NCBI GenBank assembly: GCA_027365055.1
Contig: DAHXOD010000003.1
Coordinates: 1-37,331, forward strand
Source: a bacterium
Lineage (GTDB): Bacteria > Actinomycetota > Acidimicrobiia > Acidimicrobiales > RAAP-2
Direction of reading: 5' to 3'
Length of the DNA stretch: 37,331 nt
Of this stretch, positions 34,428-37,331 are shown one piece after another (the first letter of the stretch is position 1; each line of letters opens with the position of its first letter). Under the pieces are notes generated by a model. That model did not search any database. It saw only the letters and a list, made by a program, of their open reading frames with translations, and had not been told where the DNA came from. The translations under genes were made by a program, and so were the position numbers.

Positions 34428-35807
34428 TCAGTTGTTCTTCGGGAGTGCCGAGAACGGCAGCGTCCGGTCGTTGTTCGGTTCCTTGGGCAGTCCGAGCACG
34501 CGCTCACCGATGATGTTGCGCTGGATCTGGTCGGTCCCACCGTAGATCGGTGGCGCCTGCGCCAGTAGGGCCATCTCGGTCACCGCGTTGACCATGGGAT
34601 CCACGGGCGCCACCCCGGGGGGGTCGGAAGGTCCATAGGTGTGCAGCATTCCCGAAGCTCTGGCGATCCGCAGGCCCAGGTCGCGCGAAAGACGCATGAT
34701 GTGGCTCATCGACAGCTTGGAGATGTTGGGCATACCGGGGATGTCGCTGCCCATCGCCTTGGTCGCCTTCAGCCGTAGCCCGTTGAACCGGCCCAGCTCG
34801 CCCCAGGTGTAGAGCTGGGCCAGACCCTGGCGTACCGCCGGGTCGTCCGATACGCCGTTGCGCTGGGCGAGATCCATCAGGAACGACGCTCCGCCGCCGA
34901 CCACCCGGCGGGTGGTCGCGTCCCCGTCGTCCTCGGCGCGGGCGACGCGCCGACCCGTCCGATCGGGCACAAAGTCACCGGCCCGGCGGTCGAGGTCACC
35001 GCCGACGGTGCCCGGCACCGCCACGCTGGCGGCCGCACTGCCGCCACCGGAACCGAGGCCGGCCCGCTCGTTCGCCAGCGTGGTGTTGGCCACCGCCCAG
35101 CCCTGGTTCACCCCTCCGATCACCGCGCCCCGAGCGACCCGAGCATCGGTGAGGAACACCTCGTTGAACAATGCCCGCCCGGTCATCTCACGCAAGGGCC
35201 GGATCTCCACGCCGGGCTGGATCATCTCGATGGCGAAGTAGGTGATGCCCTGGTGCTTGGGCACCTCGGGGTCGGTGCGCGCCATGAGCATGCCGAGGTC
35301 GGCCTTCCGTCCGTTCGACGTCCACACCTTCTGTCCGTTCACCACCCACTCGTCGCCGTCGAGGACGGCGCGGGTCTGAAGCCCGGCCAGGTCCGAACCG
35401 GCCGAGGGCTCGCTGAACAGCTGACACCAGGACTGCCGCCCCGTGACGATGTCACGGACGTAGGTGTCGATCTGCTCCGGTGACCCGTGGGCTGCGATGG
35501 TCGGGGCGGCCAGCAGCAGCCCGAGTCCTCCCGGTGCGCCCAGGGCGCCGAACCGTTCGATGGCCTGGGCAACCCGGACCGCGTCGTTGCGCGGCAACCC
35601 GCGCCCAAAGGCGGTGGTCGGCAGCGTCGGGGCCGACCACCCGGCCAGGCCGAGGCGCTCCCACCAGGCGACGACGGTGAGATCGGGATCCCAGTTGTCG
35701 GACAGCCATGCGTCGAGCTCGTCGAGCACGGGGTCAGCCGACCCGGTACCGGAGTGCCCGGTGTCGGTGGTCCTGGATTCGGTGGGCCTGGATACGGTGT
35801 CGGTCAT
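34428..35807 (-). CDS. Acyl-CoA dehydrogenase family protein
   Basis: An FAD enzyme that introduces the alpha-beta double bond into an acyl-CoA. CQLFSEPSAGSDLAGLQT, WVVNGQKVWTSNGRKADLGM, TYFAIEMIQPGVEIRPL and IYGGTDQIQRNIIGERVLGL are family blocks. In the last one the catalytic Glu of medium-chain enzymes (YEGT) is Gly, as in many actinobacterial FadE proteins that carry the base elsewhere. About 45 residues of Gly/Arg/Asp-rich sequence interrupt the helical C-terminal domain (roughly 245-295). No other beta-oxidation gene is adjacent. The length is 459. Confidence 0.9.
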   Translation of the reverse strand: MTDTVSRPTESRTTDTGHSGTGSADPVLDELDAWLSDNWDPDLTVVAWWERLGLAGWSAPTLPTTAFGRGLPRNDAVRVAQAIERFGALGAPGGLGLLLAAPTIAAHGSPEQIDTYVRDIVTGRQSWCQLFSEPSAGSDLAGLQTRAVLDGDEWVVNGQKVWTSNGRKADLGMLMARTDPEVPKHQGITYFAIEMIQPGVEIRPLREMTGRALFNEVFLTDARVARGAVIGGVNQGWAVANTTLANERAGLGSGGGSAAASVAVPGTVGGDLDRRAGDFVPDRTGRRVARAEDDGDATTRRVVGGGASFLMDLAQRNGVSDDPAVRQGLAQLYTWGELGRFNGLRLKATKAMGSDIPGMPNISKLSMSHIMRLSRDLGLRIARASGMLHTYGPSDPPGVAPVDPMVNAVTEMALLAQAPPIYGGTDQIQRNIIGERVLGLPKEPNNDRTLPFSALPKNN

Positions 35808-35838
35808 GGTTCCCCCTACGATGTGGCCGGCTGGGGCT

Positions 35839-35872
35839 GGCTGCCCTCCGCGGTCGTATCACACGGGCAGCC
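35839..35872. promoter_or_regulatory. 8-base inverted repeat between the two minus-strand genes
   Basis: GGCTGCCC (35839-35846) and GGGCAGCC (35865-35872) are perfectly complementary with an 18-base centre. They sit after the stop of the 35942 gene and before the dehydrogenase start. It could be a hairpin ending the upstream transcript or an operator; no T-tract is present. Confidence 0.3.
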
Positions 35873-35941
35873 CTGGGTGGAAGTCGACGGACTGATCGGC
35901 GTCGGGTGGGCCCGAGGTGACGAGAGTCGACCGAGGCAGCT

Positions 35942-36952
35942 TCAGGACAGTGCCTCGAGGATGCGCCGGCGCCAGGCGGCCAGCGCCGGGCCGTGCTCGA
36001 TCGAGGTCTTCCCCATCCGGACCACCACCGTGTCGAGGCCGGGGCAGACGGTGATGGACTGTCCCTCGAACCCGCTGGCCCAGAAGCTCCCGTACCGGTC
36101 GTCGGTGATCCACCAGTGGGCTCCGTACGGCCACCCGGTCTCCTCGTCGGTCGACCGGAACCGCCGGCCGTGGTCGACCCAGCCGTCGGGCAGAAGCCGG
36201 CGACCCTCCCACCAGCCGTCCCGCAACTCCAGCAACCCGAAGCGAGCGAAGTCACGGGCGGTCGCGTAGACGTACGACGAGGCCACCCAGGTGCCCGCTT
36301 CGTCGAAGACAGGATCGGCGGAGGCCATGCCGGTCGGCCCAAAGAGCCGATCATGGAGGAACCGGCGGTAAGGATCCCCCGGGCCCACCGTCCGGGCCAC
36401 CAGGCCCGACACGATGTTCGAGGTGCCGCTCGAGTAATTGAAGCGCTCCCCGGGCCGGGCGGCCAGCGGCCGGTCGGCGGCGAATGCGGCCGTGTCGGAC
36501 CGCCCGGCGCCGAACAGCATGTCGATCACGTCCGAACGCTCCGCGTCGTCGTAGTCCTCGGCGAAGTCGAGGCCGTCGCGCATGGCGAGCAGCTGCTCCA
36601 GGGTGATCGCCCCCCGGGGGTCGCCCGGTGGTGCCCACTCCGGGACCGGAGCCGGGCGATCGAGCTCGACGGACCCCTCGCCGGCCAGCACCCCGACCAC
36701 CGCGTGGAGCATCGACTTGGCCATCGACCACGAGCACAGGCGGGTGTCGGGTCCGACCGGCTCGAGTGAGCCGTCCCCGTGCGCGAGGGTGCCGCCGTAG
36801 CGCTCGGCCACCAGGCGGCCCCGGTGGACCACGACCACCGCGTACGTGGTCGCCAGCGGACCCGAGTCGTCGAACGCCTCGGCCACCACGGCATCGAGCC
36901 GTCCAGGATCGGGGGCGGCTCCCACCGGCCACGCACCGGTCGGCCACGGCAC
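35942..36952 (-). CDS. Second serine hydrolase of the class C beta-lactamase fold
   Basis: A 336-residue protein with SMAK at 76-79 (LCSWSMAKSMLHAVVGVL) and the tyrosine motif YSS in FNYSSGTSNIVSGL. RFGLLELRDGWWEGRRLLPD and YGAHWWITDDRYGSFWASGF are typical of the 6-aminohexanoate-dimer hydrolase/esterase branch. It has no signal peptide. It starts with GTG. It is only distantly similar to the hydrolase at 33193-34422, so the two are not a recent duplication. The substrate is unknown. Confidence 0.85.
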   Translation of the reverse strand: MPWPTGAWPVGAAPDPGRLDAVVAEAFDDSGPLATTYAVVVVHRGRLVAERYGGTLAHGDGSLEPVGPDTRLCSWSMAKSMLHAVVGVLAGEGSVELDRPAPVPEWAPPGDPRGAITLEQLLAMRDGLDFAEDYDDAERSDVIDMLFGAGRSDTAAFAADRPLAARPGERFNYSSGTSNIVSGLVARTVGPGDPYRRFLHDRLFGPTGMASADPVFDEAGTWVASSYVYATARDFARFGLLELRDGWWEGRRLLPDGWVDHGRRFRSTDEETGWPYGAHWWITDDRYGSFWASGFEGQSITVCPGLDTVVVRMGKTSIEHGPALAAWRRRILEALS

Positions 36953-37009
36953 CCCGTCGGGGGTCCTCGCTGTTTCGTGTGGGTGGGTCCCCCAGGCCCC
37001 GGCTGGTTA

Positions 37010-37039
37010 CTGGCACCCTGAGATCTGACTCTGGCACCC
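37010..37039. repeat. Direct repeat near the transposase start
   Basis: CTGGCACCC occurs at 37010-37018 and 37031-37039, 21 bases apart, upstream of the transposase gene. It may belong to the left end of the insertion sequence. The right end is outside the window, so terminal inverted repeats cannot be checked. Confidence 0.4.
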
Positions 37040-37071
37040 CGGCCGGAGCGGTCGATAGGGAGCCGAGCCTG

Positions 37072-37331
37072 ATGGATGATCAAGGTCTGTTCACCATGTT
37101 TGGAGCCGCGTTGGGTCTGGCCTCACCATGGCAGGTGACGTCGGTGCACTTCGACGACGTGCTCGGGAAACTCGAGATCGGATTGGACTTCCCGCGTGGA
37201 TCACGGTTCGCCTGTCCGATGGAGGGCTGTTCGGAGTCTGCGTGTCCGGTCCACGACACGGCGGAGAAGCGTTGGCGACATCTGGACTTCTTCGAGCACC
37301 AGGCGTTTCTCATCGCTCGTGTACCGAGAGT
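37072..37331 (+). mobile_element. ISL3-family transposase, N-terminal part (cut by the window edge)
   Basis: From ATG at 37072 the frame begins MDDQGLFTMFGAALGLASPW and continues VHFDDVLGKLEIGLDFPRGS, a cysteine cluster (CPMEGC...CPVHD, residues 48-62) and RWRHLDFFEHQAFLIARVPR. This is the usual N-terminal zinc-ribbon region of ISL3 transposases, which precedes the DDE domain. An AGGGAG ribosome site lies about nine bases upstream. Codon use has more AT-ending codons than the neighbours, fitting a mobile element. The remaining three quarters lie beyond the window. Confidence 0.85.

Noticed and set aside
33193-36952. Beta-lactamase (antibiotic resistance) annotation for the two SxxK hydrolases
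   Set aside because: The fold is shared by many esterases and peptidases, neither protein has a signal peptide, and no typical KTG/HTG active-site motif was clearly identified.

Overview
The window is a high-GC, densely packed stretch of an actinobacterial chromosome. Three things point there: GTG/TTG starts and 4-bp start/stop overlaps are common; a SigR-type sigma factor sits beside an RsrA-type zinc anti-sigma; and CarD, DisA and ergothioneine genes are present. Gene content and style suggest Acidimicrobiia or a relative, but this is inference. No gene-free stretch exceeds 300 bases.

Region by region: (1) 1-1144, minus strand: a truncated trehalose-phosphatase whose frame is lost at the window edge, and a LytR_C envelope protein. 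(2) 1305-3180: a scar region. tRNA-Thr(TGT) is followed by an integrase stump, an intact HIT-family gene, a methyltransferase stump and a decayed two-gene cassette resembling antitoxin-toxin. (3) 3406-7095, plus strand: a phosphodiester-glycosidase-like lipoprotein, then egtB and egtD (ergothioneine). (4) 7191-8998: an FAD disulfide oxidoreductase and a DUF427 protein. (5) 9038-17036, minus strand: clpC; then radA-disA; then carD-ispD-ispF-rlmB, linked by 4-bp overlaps. (6) 17153-19789, plus strand: a polyprenyl diphosphate synthase followed by a BglII-family restriction endonuclease and an MT-A70 methyltransferase with a C-terminal helix-turn-helix. (7) 19879-32051, minus strand: a cofactor supercluster read as DUF2342 protease - tilS - hpt - folE - folP - phosphatase-like protein - folB - folK - DUF2520 protein - panC - panD - nadB - nadC - coaX, then a small secreted protein. 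(8) 32163-36952, minus strand: sigR-rsrA, then an acyl-CoA dehydrogenase with a beta-lactamase-fold hydrolase on each side. (9) 37072 to the end: the start of an ISL3-family transposase.

Regions 5 and 7 form a compact version of the M. tuberculosis block from tsnR (Rv3579c) to Rv3626c. cysS, lysS, lsr2 and ftsH are missing from their usual places, and the restriction-modification pair plus the prenyl synthase occupy the coaX-clpC junction. Working together, the genes make folate, pantothenate/CoA, NAD, isoprenoid precursors and prenyl chains, and handle thiol/redox stress (ergothioneine, SigR/RsrA, ClpC, RadA/DisA).

The points most worth a second look are: a tyrosine-phosphatase-like protein inside the folate operon whose catalytic Cys position is Gln; the restriction-modification pair with GATC-containing sites in its internal promoter; an EgtB with the active-site signature of the cysteine-using type; a PhoP-box-like direct repeat; and an inverted repeat at the carD promoter.
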